64,000 nt of DNA from Phymatolithon calcareum (lineage: Eukaryota > Rhodophyta > Florideophyceae > Hapalidiales): contig OZ345353.1 in NCBI GenBank assembly GCA_977006965.1, positions 1,116,001 through 1,180,000 of the forward strand, in the 5' to 3' direction. This document shows, piece by piece, positions 41,409 through 52,074 of the stretch. Each line of letters opens with the position of its first letter. The first letter of the stretch is position 1. Made by a program: the position numbers and the translations under genes. The notes below the pieces were generated by a model, which was not told the DNA's origin, searched no databases, and worked only from the letters and a program-made list of their open reading frames with translations.

Positions 41409-43559
41409 ATGGTGCTACCTCCGAGTATGCGATCTCGGGATCGGCCAGTCTCATTCATGAAGAGCTTGCAGAGAATAATGGGTCCACAAAACGCGACCAC
41501 CAAAAATGCTGCCATTGCAGCTCTTTCCATCCAATTTGCCCTGCTACTCCTTCTTATGCGTACAATTTATTCTAAGAACATCACTATTCATCGACTTCGA
41601 TCGGCTGACGCAGCGTTTTCTTCCTCGTTAGCGGATTGTCGATCAGCAAGAGAAGATCTTTACGGCCTTCCGCCGCCCGAGAATAACAAGGTTTTGCAAA
41701 AAGCTATCGACGAGGCCAATTACGATGACACCGCACCTGAAATTACGGGCATGACGGAACTCAAAAAGTTCAACTCTTTCTTTGGCTATTTCTTGAGATG
41801 CAAAGCACAGCCGTGCAACATCGACCATTGGGCATATCTCGGCGATAAGTGCTTCTTCAGGGATAAGCACGTGAAGGACAAACAAGGCCACAACTCCACC
41901 GTGTGGACCTTGATTCAAGAGGGAATGTTGTACTCTCTAGACAGTGATTTCCCTTGCCCTGTTGAGATTTGCAGACGTCAATGGGATCAAGAGCTCAATC
42001 TAACACGCCAAATTACTTTGCGAACGCTTCTTGAACACTACAAGAATGATACACCCTGGAACATGGAGAACATGTATCTTGGAAATGCGTATACGAGAGT
42101 CAATCCCTTCTGGGGGCTTGAGTACAAATTTCACGGTGGCTTTACTCTTACTAAAACCGACGAGAACGGTGAAGAGAATGTCTCGAACAAGACCGCCGCT
42201 ATCACCATCCGTCGCGGTTTCACCGGCAAATTCTGTGACGTTACTCTCAACGACGACGTTCCACCGCCAACAGAACCTGTTTATATTATCGTGCCGTACA
42301 CAGGACGTCTCGAACAATTGCGCATATTTTATCAAAACATTCGCGACCTTCTCGATGACGGTGCTAATCTAAAAGTTATCCTGGCCACCCACGGCGGCGC
42401 CGTGCATGTCCTCGGGGCTTCCGAATTGTTACGCGAGATGCAAATTGGCCTTGTGGAGGGCGAATTGTCGGATGGGCATATCGTACAAGTGATAGAAGCG
42501 CGAGGTGACCGAAGCGACAAATTTTCTAGAGCAAATGCTCTGATGGATGGACTCGAGTACGCCCCCGCAGACGCGCTTGTATTCTATTGCGATGTTGACA
42601 TGACAATCAAGAAACAATTCTTCGACAACTGCCGCTACAATGCTCACCGGAACTACCAAGTGTATTATCCGGTCGTGTACAGCCTGTACCCGTACGGTAA
42701 CCGTGTGTCCAAGGAGCACGGATATTGGCGCAAGGGGGCGTTTGGAATGGTTTGCGGCTACAAGAGCGACTTTTTGCGGAACGCTGAATGGAAGAAATTC
42801 GCAAAGAGCCTCACCGGTTGGGGTTTAGAAGACGTGCTTTTCCGCAGAGGTTTCAATAATCATTGGCAAATTTCCGTATTCCATGCCATCGAGCCCAATC
42901 TCATGCACCGCTGGCATCCAAAGTACTGTCAATTCAACATGAACGTTGCCGCCTGTCTTGGTACAATATTCCAAAACATGGGCAGTCAACAATTTCTCGC
43001 CTCCATTGTGGCCACACATGGAGTAGACGTTCGATCGATCGAATATGATCCCGCACCGGTCACGTTTGAAGGGTATAGAAATTCCAGTAAGCCAATAACA
43101 ACAGATGAAGAGCTCGCTGTCCCCGTGGCAGAGGGAATGACCGACTCTACAAAGTTGGAAGACCTTAGAAGGATGTACGAGAAGGCAATTCAGAGCGGAG
43201 AGGGCGGTCTTCTCTCCGTCTTCGCCAAAGAAGCACAAGAGGCTCTGACTGGTTCCACAGTCTCACCACTTGAACACGCTATTCCGCATTTAGCTCCCAG
43301 TGTGGCACATGTGCAGCCCCGACCAGGTATCTCGGGACAGTCTGCGCAACCGGCGATGCAGGCACCCCAGCAAGGTCTTGGTTTTGGTTTGTCTGGACAG
43401 GCGGACAGGCCTAACCAAATACAACAGGAACCACAGACTGCACCAGGCGCACCGCATGCCGTTCCCTTTGCGGGTGACCCGAGAGCACCGAACGAGCCAA
43501 CAGAGGAAAGACCTTTATCGCCGCCGGAAACCCAGATCGGACAGGTAGGCTTGAGTTAG
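41409..43559 (+). CDS. Chondroitin N-acetylgalactosaminyltransferase-like enzyme
   Basis: A 716-residue type II membrane protein with an ATG in good context (ACCATGG). A signal anchor covers residues 33-54 (AALSIQFALLLLLMRTIY). The catalytic domain (about 285-560) has the CHGN/CHPF family features: IIVPYTGRLEQLRIF, a metal-binding DVD at 395-397 (FYCDVDM), GWGLEDV at 470-476 and a late MHRWHPKYC segment. In animals this family adds GalNAc or GlcA in chondroitin synthesis in the Golgi; here the donor and acceptor are unknown. Before it is a stem region, and after it a 150-residue Pro/Gln-rich tail with no fold. A poly(A)-signal-like AATAAA lies at about 43623. Single exon. In a red alga it may act on cell-wall or extracellular sulfated polysaccharide. 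Confidence 0.88.
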   Translation: MVLPPSMRSRDRPVSFMKSLQRIMGPQNATTKNAAIAALSIQFALLLLLMRTIYSKNITIHRLRSADAAFSSSLADCRSAREDLYGLPPPENNKVLQKAIDEANYDDTAPEITGMTELKKFNSFFGYFLRCKAQPCNIDHWAYLGDKCFFRDKHVKDKQGHNSTVWTLIQEGMLYSLDSDFPCPVEICRRQWDQELNLTRQITLRTLLEHYKNDTPWNMENMYLGNAYTRVNPFWGLEYKFHGGFTLTKTDENGEENVSNKTAAITIRRGFTGKFCDVTLNDDVPPPTEPVYIIVPYTGRLEQLRIFYQNIRDLLDDGANLKVILATHGGAVHVLGASELLREMQIGLVEGELSDGHIVQVIEARGDRSDKFSRANALMDGLEYAPADALVFYCDVDMTIKKQFFDNCRYNAHRNYQVYYPVVYSLYPYGNRVSKEHGYWRKGAFGMVCGYKSDFLRNAEWKKFAKSLTGWGLEDVLFRRGFNNHWQISVFHAIEPNLMHRWHPKYCQFNMNVAACLGTIFQNMGSQQFLASIVATHGVDVRSIEYDPAPVTFEGYRNSSKPITTDEELAVPVAEGMTDSTKLEDLRRMYEKAIQSGEGGLLSVFAKEAQEALTGSTVSPLEHAIPHLAPSVAHVQPRPGISGQSAQPAMQAPQQGLGFGLSGQADRPNQIQQEPQTAPGAPHAVPFAGDPRAPNEPTEERPLSPPETQIGQVGLS

Positions 43560-44417
43560 TATGACGATTAGATAATTGCACTTTCCCTGACCTTTCCTGA
43601 CTGACTTGTGTGTATTTTTAAAAATAAACTTTTGAACTGACTCCTTTTATCTTTTTACGGACAGGAGAGTGGTTCAACACCTTCTACTTGTCTTTCAGAA
43701 ATATGAGCCGCCTGGTTCAAAATAATGGTGGCCGAACCCTAGACCCTTCTTTGCCTTAAACGGTTGGACAATCGCAGCAAAGTGCCATTCATCACCTCAT
43801 CTTCATTCTGCAGACACATTGGCCTCTTGAGTTGCTTTAGGAACTGAATAGAATCAACTCTCACCCCGCTAAACAAAGCTCTTCGTCATTTCCATGAGCC
43901 TGCACAAAGGCAAGCAAGCACCTACTTTCAACGACCGTCTCCGAAGGTGTTGATCGGGTACAGTGCTTTAGGATTCCATCAGATCCTTGTCGGAGATGAC
44001 CTACCTGAAGCAGAGGAAAGCCACAGCGAGCAGCTTAACTGTGAGAAAAGACGACTCCTCAGCAGCGAACGTTAGTACACCGGATACATCCGTTATATAG
44101 CAATTACTGTGTCACAAATTGTAATCGACTCAAACTTCTGTTCGGTTTGTCCCACGAGCGAATTTAGGGACTAAAACTTCTTCGATTAGCTCGCCATTCG
44201 CAAGCAATGGTTTTCGGCTTCGTCGTCCATTTCGTAGTAACCGCACATCCTTCACAATCGGCAGTGAGCTAAGACGCCAGACGTGGTATGACCGAGTCAC
44301 CGAGATAGGAAGAATGCCAGTCTGAATGATGTGTACAAGTACAGTTTGCAGGGGCTTTATAGTTTCCTCTCGGTTCTTCTGTTCAAGGCCAGCTAAGCAC
44401 AGCGCAAGTCTTCTTCC
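43560..44417. other. Spacer, 3' flanks of converging genes
   Basis: AAAAATAAACTT at about 43621 probably serves as the polyadenylation signal of the upstream gene. Nothing else recognised. Confidence 0.55.
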
Positions 44418-46694
44418 CTACCAATTGCTGTTATCCCACTCTCCAACCTCTGCTTCTACGCTGAGATCAAGATCTCTAATAAACCCAGCTCTCAACGGTG
44501 TATCCTCAAAGATCGCAACTAGAAAATGTTCCATCGCATTTCTGTCAATCAACCCACTAAACTTTCCTTCCCGGAAGGCCGTCACCAGATCTTCCATTCT
44601 TCCGTCAAGAATCTCCTGATATGCAACCAGCCTCAGCTTCGTCGTACGCAATCGTTCCACAGGTGCCGGTGCCGGCGCACCCCTCCTCAACATTGCCATC
44701 CCCGTGACCATTGACATAAGGTTTTCGACGTTTCCATGCGCGTCTGCTAAGATCTTATCGATTTGCTCGCACGCTTCAGCGCTAATTTCGCGGAGAGCCA
44801 GGACCTCATCACACAATCTCGAAAGGTAGTGATTACACAGAGTTGCCGCAGCCAGTTCAGCAATTTCAGTGGCGACAATATCCGATAGTACCGACACAAC
44901 CTCCTGCAGCGCCGCGTTTGCCGCACTCAACGAAGATGCCCGCTGCAACCGTTTCAATGTCCCATACGCGCCAAGCGCGCCATTATGGCATGCATTGTTA
45001 AGGTTTTCGTGAAGTCGCTGCTCCGCGCTCATGCGTATACTCCTCATAGCTTTTTGAGCTGTGGCGTCCAAGTTCGCGGCAATTGCGAGCAAATCGGTGC
45101 TTGGTCGCCCGGGCTCTCTTTCCACAGACATTTTGCAAGCATGTGCTAGAGTCAAGCAATCGTTGTAATACAATGCCCGTAGTCGAACACTAGATCGCAA
45201 TTCATCTCCATGTTGCACAGGTACATCTTGAGCATATGCGCGCAACAGCTCCGCCGCAGCACCGTTGAGAGCGTTCGCAATGCCCAGTGAACCCCCTGCA
45301 AGGGCCTCCTGGGCGTCAGTGCGCGTCGAATTAAAGATAGCGAGCACCGCAGCCGCAGACTGAGAGATCAGACACGAAGGGAAGTAATCCGGCGTACGGT
45401 CCTTTTGAGGCACGTAAGCGGGTGAGGCAATTGGTGTTGGGACGATCTGTGACACGTCATGTTGTGCTTCCGCGAAGGTACTGATGGCTCTGCGTGCGGC
45501 AAACACCGCCTCTGCACGGCACTCGGCGCCCACCGTTTGTTCCAGTGCGTCGGTATTTAGATTGAGATTGAAGTTGGGTGTACCGCGTGCACGCAATGCC
45601 TTTTCGACCACCTTAGCTGTGGCCGTTGTGGCGAGTGCACGCACGCGAAGAGCCTCTTTCGGCACTCCAGTGCCTTGAAATGCCCTTCGCATGCTCACCA
45701 CGACGCCAGATGGAGGTAGGATATTATCGGCAAACCAGGGTTGCAATGCGATTGCCAATTCGCCCGCGTGTTCAGTACCGAGTACGTTGTTTCGGAAAAG
45801 GTCGAAGACTTTCAATGCACGTGCTCCAGCGTTTGCAATATCCAGTGACTCCGTCATTGCATCGATGTCCGCGTCCGATGCGCCGTCGATATCATCCAGG
45901 TCGAATTCAAGTAATTCTGAGGAGTTTCCGTCACCAATGTTCCACTCCAAAGTTGCCCCGTGCACATTCGGACTCTCGAAAAATACGGTTGCGGCGCGCA
46001 AGCCGGTGGCGACATCATTGCGGATAATTTCCGCTACTATACTTTTGATGGCGTGTGGCAAGAGACCTGCGTTTTTCAGTGCTTTAGATGCCATTCCAAC
46101 AGCACGTGCGCCACCGGGACCTTTGTGCAAATTGCGAACCGAGATAGAGCTGGACTTGACTTGAAATAAATCCATGTAGCGCGCAGTCATCATCGCGGTA
46201 GTTTCTGCTTCACGCTCCTCCAAATCGTCCATGACGCGGAGCAAAAGCGCTCTTTGAGAGCCTAGTGCGGCCGTCGTTGCAGCCTGGATTGTTTGCAGGG
46301 TCTTTTGCAGTGCCATGAAGTCTTGCTCTTCAATGGAATCCGATGCATGAAGAGCTTCTGCAACTTGTACGAAGGGAGGTAGCGCCATCGCGAGTTCATC
46401 CAAAAGAACTGCCTTTGCGGCGTTATCCCTCGAGCGCTCGACAAGACGTTGACTTGTCGTTGTGATCTCCTCGAGAGACTCAGCGAGCATATCAAGTTCA
46501 GTGTTTAGCGCGGCCGACGACTTTTTCAGCTCCACATGACGCTCCTTAGACTCCGCAATATACGCCGGTGCATCATGGGATATTTCGCGCAACATTCGAT
46601 CCGCAGCTTCAAGTCGCTTCTCGGCCCGAACCACGAGCGCGCGAGCTGCATCGCCGCCCCGTAATGCCTCACTTATTATCTCGGTACGGACCAT
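44418..46694 (-). CDS. ZW10: ZW10-like tethering/kinetochore protein
   Basis: A 758-residue helical protein. The C-terminal part is the most telling: LYYNDCLTLAHA and a final helical block (LRTTKLRLVAYQEILDGRMED, in parts KLRLVAYQEIL and GRMEDLVTAFREGKFSG, then FLVAIFEDTPLRAGFI), which fits the ZW10/Dsl1 family ending. The N-terminal half has long coiled-coil helices (LEEITTTSQRLVERSRDN region). ZW10 works with Rod/Zwilch at kinetochores or with RINT1/NAG as the Dsl1-type tether for Golgi-to-ER vesicles; which role applies here is open. The ATG at 46694 (ATCATGG context) is preferred. The frame is open to another ATG at 46847. Divergent to KIN17. Intronless. Confidence 0.75.
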   Translation of the reverse strand: MVRTEIISEALRGGDAARALVVRAEKRLEAADRMLREISHDAPAYIAESKERHVELKKSSAALNTELDMLAESLEEITTTSQRLVERSRDNAAKAVLLDELAMALPPFVQVAEALHASDSIEEQDFMALQKTLQTIQAATTAALGSQRALLLRVMDDLEEREAETTAMMTARYMDLFQVKSSSISVRNLHKGPGGARAVGMASKALKNAGLLPHAIKSIVAEIIRNDVATGLRAATVFFESPNVHGATLEWNIGDGNSSELLEFDLDDIDGASDADIDAMTESLDIANAGARALKVFDLFRNNVLGTEHAGELAIALQPWFADNILPPSGVVVSMRRAFQGTGVPKEALRVRALATTATAKVVEKALRARGTPNFNLNLNTDALEQTVGAECRAEAVFAARRAISTFAEAQHDVSQIVPTPIASPAYVPQKDRTPDYFPSCLISQSAAAVLAIFNSTRTDAQEALAGGSLGIANALNGAAAELLRAYAQDVPVQHGDELRSSVRLRALYYNDCLTLAHACKMSVEREPGRPSTDLLAIAANLDATAQKAMRSIRMSAEQRLHENLNNACHNGALGAYGTLKRLQRASSLSAANAALQEVVSVLSDIVATEIAELAAATLCNHYLSRLCDEVLALREISAEACEQIDKILADAHGNVENLMSMVTGMAMLRRGAPAPAPVERLRTTKLRLVAYQEILDGRMEDLVTAFREGKFSGLIDRNAMEHFLVAIFEDTPLRAGFIRDLDLSVEAEVGEWDNSNW

Positions 46695-46981
46695 GATGGT
46701 TTCAATCCGACGCAACGCACACAGAGGATGTGCAGTTGCCGCGACGATGACGTTGTTTGTGTGTCTTGCAAGCGAAAGAGCAGCGCACACTGTCCACGTG
46801 TACAACATAATGCTTTTTCGAGGCGCATTGAGACAAGTATGTATCATAACTCAGACGCAATCATCCTTGAGCTTCGTGAGTCTGTCTGTCTTTAGCTGCC
46901 TGCCCCTGTCGACCGGGACAATTTGAGCCGCGAAGGGAATAAGTGGTGCGGGTGCTGTACTGTACCGGACTCGAGAGGACA
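46695..46981. promoter_or_regulatory. Bidirectional promoter of ZW10-like and KIN17 genes
   Basis: Only 287 bp separate the two chosen ATGs, so the divergent genes share this promoter. No strong TATA box is seen. If the ZW10-like protein starts at 46847 the shared region shrinks to 134 bp. Confidence 0.55.
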
Positions 46982-48253
46982 ATGGGCAAAAACGGGGGCC
47001 CAATGACGGCGAAGGCAATAGCCAAGAAAATCAAGGCGAAAGGGCTCGGGCGACTGCGGTGGTATTGTCAGATGTGTGAAAAGCAATGCCGGGACGAGAA
47101 TGGGTTTCAATGCCACATTCGGTCGGAATCACACAAACGTCTCCTCGCTGTATTTCGCGATGCTCCTCAGCAATTTATTGATAAGTTTTCAGACCAGTTT
47201 CGAACCGAATTCCTGTCTGTCGTGCGTCAGCGATACGGCAGCACTGCCGTTCAGGCAAATGCGGCGTACCAGGACTACATTAAGGACCGACATCATTTGC
47301 ATATGAATGCAACGCGCTGGACAACACTTTCTGACTTTGTCAAGGAGCTTGGTCGCACCGCGCATTGTCGCGTCGAGGAGCGAGATGATGGGTGGTGGAT
47401 ATCCGTCATCGACCGTCGTGCAGCCGAACGCAGTCGAGAGGCGCGCGACCTGGACCGCGCCCGGTTGGAGGAAGAGGAGCGAAATGAGCTCGTATTGCAG
47501 TACCAGATGCGGATGGCGGCAGCGCAAATGCCGACGGTAGCACCGGAGAGCGAGGTTGAGGCTCCTGCGACAGTTACGAATTTTGGTGAACCTATCAAGC
47601 TCAATACGAATGCTATGTCGAGTGTTAAGAAAGGAATTGGCTCTGCTGATAACATTTTTGAAGGTCCGTTCAAGCGAAACACTGAGGAACCTGAATCGGG
47701 GAAGTCAGTGCATCTGAAAAAGAAGAAGAGGTCCAGATGGGGACCTGCAACTAAGCTCAGCGCCCTGGAGGAAATTATGCTGACTGAGCAGGCTACACGG
47801 AAACAATCAGCAAGTGCGGAGAAACACAGCGTTGTGCCAGAAGCACAGCGTAGGATAGATCTTGTTCCGGAAAGCTCTGCGGGTGGTGCGGAGGTCACTC
47901 TGGATGAAGGAGCGTGGGTTATGATCGGCCTTGCAGTCAAGGTGATGAATCAAACCATCGGCGGTGGCTCTTACTATAAAAAGAAAGGGGAGATTACGAA
48001 GGTCATTGATGAATTCGGAGCTCGAGTTCGACTGTTCGAAACGAATACAGTTCTCGAGCTCGATCAGGATGACTTGGAAACCGTGATTCCAAAACCAGGT
48101 GGCTCGGTGGTCTTGCTCCACGATAAGTACAGAGGGCAACGAGCGACCCTCTTGTCGATTGACGAAAGTTCGTTTTCTGTGTCTGTCAGACTTGAAGGTA
48201 GGGAAAAAGTCCTTAAGGGCATAGAGTACGAACATGTTAGCCGTATAGCATAG
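46982..48253 (+). CDS. KIN17: KIN17 DNA/RNA-binding protein
   Basis: A 423-residue nuclear protein. It starts MGKNGG, as is typical, and the start at 46982 is preferred over an in-frame GTG at 46943. The N-terminal CCHH zinc finger has C29, C32, H45 and H51 (WYCQMCEKQC, FQCHIRSESH). It is followed by the conserved winged-helix region (FIDKFSDQFRTEFL, TRWTTLSDFVKELGR, DDGWWISVIDR), a charged linker with a coiled segment, and a C-terminal tandem SH3-like/KOW pair (WVMIGLAVKVMN; GGSVVLLHDKYRGQRATLLSID, in parts VVLLHDKYRGQ and ATLLSID). KIN17 binds curved DNA and RNA and works in replication, repair and splicing. All regions are present at normal length. No intron. Confidence 0.96.
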   Translation: MGKNGGPMTAKAIAKKIKAKGLGRLRWYCQMCEKQCRDENGFQCHIRSESHKRLLAVFRDAPQQFIDKFSDQFRTEFLSVVRQRYGSTAVQANAAYQDYIKDRHHLHMNATRWTTLSDFVKELGRTAHCRVEERDDGWWISVIDRRAAERSREARDLDRARLEEEERNELVLQYQMRMAAAQMPTVAPESEVEAPATVTNFGEPIKLNTNAMSSVKKGIGSADNIFEGPFKRNTEEPESGKSVHLKKKKRSRWGPATKLSALEEIMLTEQATRKQSASAEKHSVVPEAQRRIDLVPESSAGGAEVTLDEGAWVMIGLAVKVMNQTIGGGSYYKKKGEITKVIDEFGARVRLFETNTVLELDQDDLETVIPKPGGSVVLLHDKYRGQRATLLSIDESSFSVSVRLEGREKVLKGIEYEHVSRIA

Positions 48254-48835
48254 TTTACGCCTAGAATAAACAGTTTATTTACACTCACAGAGCCAAGATA
48301 TGTGGGATGGACACAGTAGCTTGCTCCTTCGACGTTAGCGATGGTTGGGGAAGGTTGTTCAGACAACCCGAAAGAACATGAAAAGATCATGAAAGAGCAA
48401 CAGGCACTACCTAGTGCTGTTTTAACCAACCGAGACCATGCATGGAAAAGGGAATGGAGGCTGGACAAAATGCGAAACAGAAATCACAGGATTATTCCCG
48501 TGAATAAAGACACGTTCGTCTTGACCGGAAAAAGCTGCCAGATTACTCGGGCTACAAACTATAGATAAACACTTCGTAGCATAGAAGAGCGAAGCCCGAA
48601 AGAAGAAAGGCGTCAGGATAATTATTTCATAAAACTCTTGTACATGAATGGTCTAGGCTTTCACGGTCCAGAGGTTTGTGGAAATCAGAGCAGGGCTAAT
48701 TAGCTAAATACGGGTAACAGTATACGAGAGGCAAACCGAATAGGAGCTAAAATCGAAGAGACGAGATTCAGGTAGTGCAAGTTCGTCTTTCGAAAAATCA
48801 GCAGTGCACTGAACAAGCAATTTGAAGGAAGAAGA
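48254..48835. other. Spacer, 3' flank of KIN17
   Basis: AATAAACAGTTT at 48264 is a likely polyadenylation signal just after the stop. Otherwise nothing recognised. Confidence 0.55.
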
Positions 48836-50462
48836 AAAAGAAATGAAGATTTTTACTGTAAAGTACCAACGCATCTGCAGACGCTAGGCAACTATGCCAT
48901 CATCGCCAACAATTTGAAGGAAGCCAGCAATTTCAAACCCAAAATCATAAAGTCGAAACAACTGCATACTCTGATCGTTCCCTTGAGTCCATTGATTACT
49001 CAAGTCCCATTCTTGAGAGTGATACCTTTTTTATTGTTTGGCTCGGACAAGGATACTATTTACCAATTCGGCATTGATTCATTTCCTGTGGCCGCACTTG
49101 CCGATTGTCCGAATTACGTGTACCTTGCGTGCCCTATGAAGCTTTCGCAATGATCACATTACATATTCAGATCCAGATATTATGCGCAGCCTAATTATGT
49201 TCCACAGTTCGATGGTCTACAAAAACCCACCTCCGGTTCCCTGAGGGGCCTCGAGGGAGAAAAATAGTCCATGTTCCTGTGTCACGCGGGGGGTCAGACT
49301 TACAGGGAATGCTTACTCTGCTATGAGGGGATGAGGGTTATATATAGCCTAGAGCATGGCCAGGAGATCGTCAAGTGGTCGCTTAGTCCAGACGCCGTCT
49401 TCTTTTGTGATTATATCCTTCGAAATTCTGTTTGTGATGTCTTCGATAGCATCTTTCGCACACTCACCGGTCTACTCGATGAGAACGGAGGTGCTCATCG
49501 GTGGGAACATTCCATATGCCCACTTGTTTGCTAGTGTCCTGTGTCGCCTTGAGTTAAATAGTAGGTGCGATGGTAGTATAATTTTTGAGTGTGGAATAGG
49601 TCGCCTTTTCGACTTCTCCGCCTCCGCTACCGCCTCGATGATCTTGACCTGTTGGTATCTCCTGATGTTCGTCTTAGCTGTCGCTTCATTTACAGCTTCG
49701 CACAGCTAACGTTTTACTTTTGCACGGATGATGTCTCGCTCAGCTTCTTCCAGTTCCTTATCTTCGACCTCTGGTACTCGTCGAGCAGCTAGCGATTCTC
49801 TTCTTCTTTTCAGTCTCTGCGCGAAGCGCCGCGCCAGAGCATCTCTTCTTACCTTAGGTTGCAGGTTGCGGCACATTGCACTGGATCTGTCCACAGTTCT
49901 TTTGCCTACCGTGCCCAGAATTTGCCCAAAAAACATGGATTCTACTTTCTTGACATCCGAGGACATCTTGGCGGTCCACGGTGTCAGGTGTAAAGCATAT
50001 TCCCATCTTGATTGACCTTGCGGGATGGACGCCATTTGTGAACACTCCCAGCCGTGTGAGATACCCAAGAACGTTTTTGAATTCTTGATTCTGTTAGCCA
50101 GCTTTGTGTCTGAAACTTCATGTTTCGATAGTATCACCCCTAGGTAGTTGACTTCTCGAAGCCACCGTAGGCGACGCTCTGAGAGGCGGAAGCTATGGCC
50201 TGCCGTCTTCTTGGTCCAGAGGCTCACACTTTTTGCGGTGTTCCACTGCATACCATTTCTCTGTGCCCACTTCGAAGCCAGATCCAAGATACTCTGGAGG
50301 CCTTCCATCGTTAGTGCAGGCAGCTTGACGTCGTCTGCAAACAATTTGCATGGCTCTTTTGAAACATTCCTTGAAGCGGCGTCTAGGTCCATGGCAGACG
50401 TGTCCATAAAGATGATATATAAACACAAGCTAAGCGGAGACCCCTACGGTACGCCCTTATGA
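48836..50462 (-). pseudogene. LINE-C copy C3, RT palm to tail
   Basis: On the minus strand it opens at the GVPxGSPLSLCLY box, where the Gln codon is TAG, followed by FADDVKL, the connection region (YLGVILSK, WEYALHLTPWTAK) and a basic C-terminal domain. It then runs into HLLFNSRRHRTLANKW and the MSTS, KDAIED, WTKR motifs that appear alone in copies C1 and C2. Stops interrupt that last part. The 3' region up to 48836 has about 300 bp extra between 48905 and 49195 relative to C2 and ends in a TTC/T-rich tail. It identifies C as a third LINE family. Confidence 0.85.
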
Positions 50463-50605
50463 AAAGGCATTAGACTCCCTACTATTTTACAGCGTCACCA
50501 TAATTGATAATACGGAAAACAGCGAGTCCTTGTATTAGGGACCAGACGAAATACTAGAATGAACAAGTTCCGGTAAACTGCTCCCGTACAGTCTTAGGAG
50601 TGTTA

Positions 50606-50631
50606 CTGAGGGCTTTTTTAAAAGCCCTCAG
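50606..50631. repeat. Perfect 12-bp inverted repeat with 2-nt loop
   Basis: CTGAGGGCTTTT, TT, AAAAGCCCTCAG. It is followed by GAACAAATAAACATT, so the plus strand resembles the 3' box of the LINE families preceded by its own reverse complement. Confidence 0.85.
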
Positions 50632-51433
50632 GAACAAATAAACATTGTGATAGCGATGCAGACTTAGAGACTGCCTGCCTTTGACAGATCTGCGGTTTTA
50701 TTGGAACATAAAACCGTAATCTTGGCGACTTAGCTTTCACAGCGTCCAACGGTCTAGCTCCCCAGAGCTGTGTCGCGCTTCTTATTACTAGAGTTTTCGG
50801 ACACCGTCCTGTAACTCTTAGGAGCCTCCTCCCGGACAAGCACCGCTTGCCGGAGAGCCGGATTACCGTAGTTGTAGCCGTGTGATAGCTTGACTACTAC
50901 TACAAAAGACTATGAAGGGTGGGTGGCTGGTCAACAAAAAACACGGCTTGCCAACTCGAAAGGCTCTCCTGTCAACCTTCCGCAGAGAAATTAGGTCTCG
51001 CACGAGTTCTTCTAGGAAGCGGACACCCGGTGTACCAAAGAGCTCCTTACGCTATTCGCTGCCTTACGCGCGGTTCACGTGCGTGCCTCCGTGTGAAAGC
51101 GTCTGCAAGCTTGCGATGCGTGTGCTGGAGATCAAGGTTTCTCGGCATCCGGCTTAATATAGGGATTTCGGTCGGCGAGGTTCGGACTCTGAAGCAGGTT
51201 TTGTCGACTGTGCGCGCCGGTGAGGCTGTCGCGCAAGCTTTCGACCCTGCGCCGCGCGGCGCCGCGTTTTCAACCGCCGCCGAGTGTGCGCGCCTGTGAA
51301 TCTTTCGCACAGAGTCTCGGCCTGTCGGTGCGTAGCGCCGCGCGGCGCAGCCCGGTGATAAGTTCGCATGGAAAGCATCCCGATGACATCCTTGGTCCGG
51401 TCGCCGCTCACCTAAGGGTTCTACCAGGCCGCC

Positions 51434-51595
51434 ACCGGTTGTGGTTCCCAGGCGGTGTTGGGCGACTTCGGTTGGAGCGGGAACGCCTTAGCGCATGGCC
51501 GCTTCTCGACTGCTACTGGTTGCGGCTCCAAGACAGTCTTTGGCGATGCCGATCAACGCCCGGATGTTTTCGCGCGTGGTCGCTTCTCGGCTGCC
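51434..51595 (+). repeat. 81-bp tandem repeat, in-frame on plus strand
   Basis: Two exact-length 81-bp units (51434-51514, 51515-51595). The plus strand reads two 27-residue units starting TGCGS and ending HGRFSTA or RGRFSAA, with a third start (TEYAV) after them. The pattern G(S).AV.GD....A.GRFS.AT resembles head repeats of YadA/Hep_Hag-type surface proteins, but the minus strand is open as well. A related RG.AFSTAAECA lies at about 51255-51290. Fragmentary, with no start found. Confidence 0.5.
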
Positions 51596-51746
51596 ACCGA
51601 ATATGCCGTCGAGACATGGGAAAGGGTATCGATCCATGCGGGTCACCGGCGGTAATTGTCTTGCAGAGGAGTGTATGCCATCATCGGTGGTCTGCACGCA
51701 GTGTATGATCTCAAGAGGTAGGTAATGGCAGGACTGAGGTGGGCAG

Positions 51747-52062
51747 GGGATATGTGTTGATTTATTTTTAAAGGCTCCCAAGGCCTCTCTTCAAGAGTAA
51801 CAGGGCCGCTTTCGCACGATTTTCTAAGCTAACGTAGTTTGACTATTCAGTATATCCTTGATTCGTATTTCTCTCGCAACAAGTGCTCTAGTGAGTCGCT
51901 TACATTCAAATTCAATTTCAGGACTAATCTTGGATTGTCATGAAAATATCAATGTTGCTCTTCCCCTGTCTGGAGACAAAAGTAGGACTTGTTGCAGTTC
52001 TTACTCTCCAGTTGAACTTTTCAGCCCACGAGACAACCTTGTTTCCTCGCCAGTTACCCACT
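51747..52062 (-). mobile_element. LINE-A copy A7, 3' end
   Basis: Minus-strand LINE-A tail and last codons, flanked by a 12-bp target duplication TGAGGTGGGCAG (51735-51746 and 52063-52074). The last 120 bp toward 52062 do not match the family, so the copy may have a rearranged 5' end. Confidence 0.75.
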
Positions 52063-52074
52063 TGAGGTGGGCAG

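Larger units (their letters stand above)
50463..51746. other. GC-rich spacer with hairpin and tandem repeat
   Basis: 50606-50631 is a strong hairpin and 51434-51595 a tandem repeat, listed separately. GCGCCGCGCGGCGC-type palindromes occur at about 51250 and 51340. Between them I see no complete gene. Frames are open on both strands because of the GC content. Confidence 0.5.
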
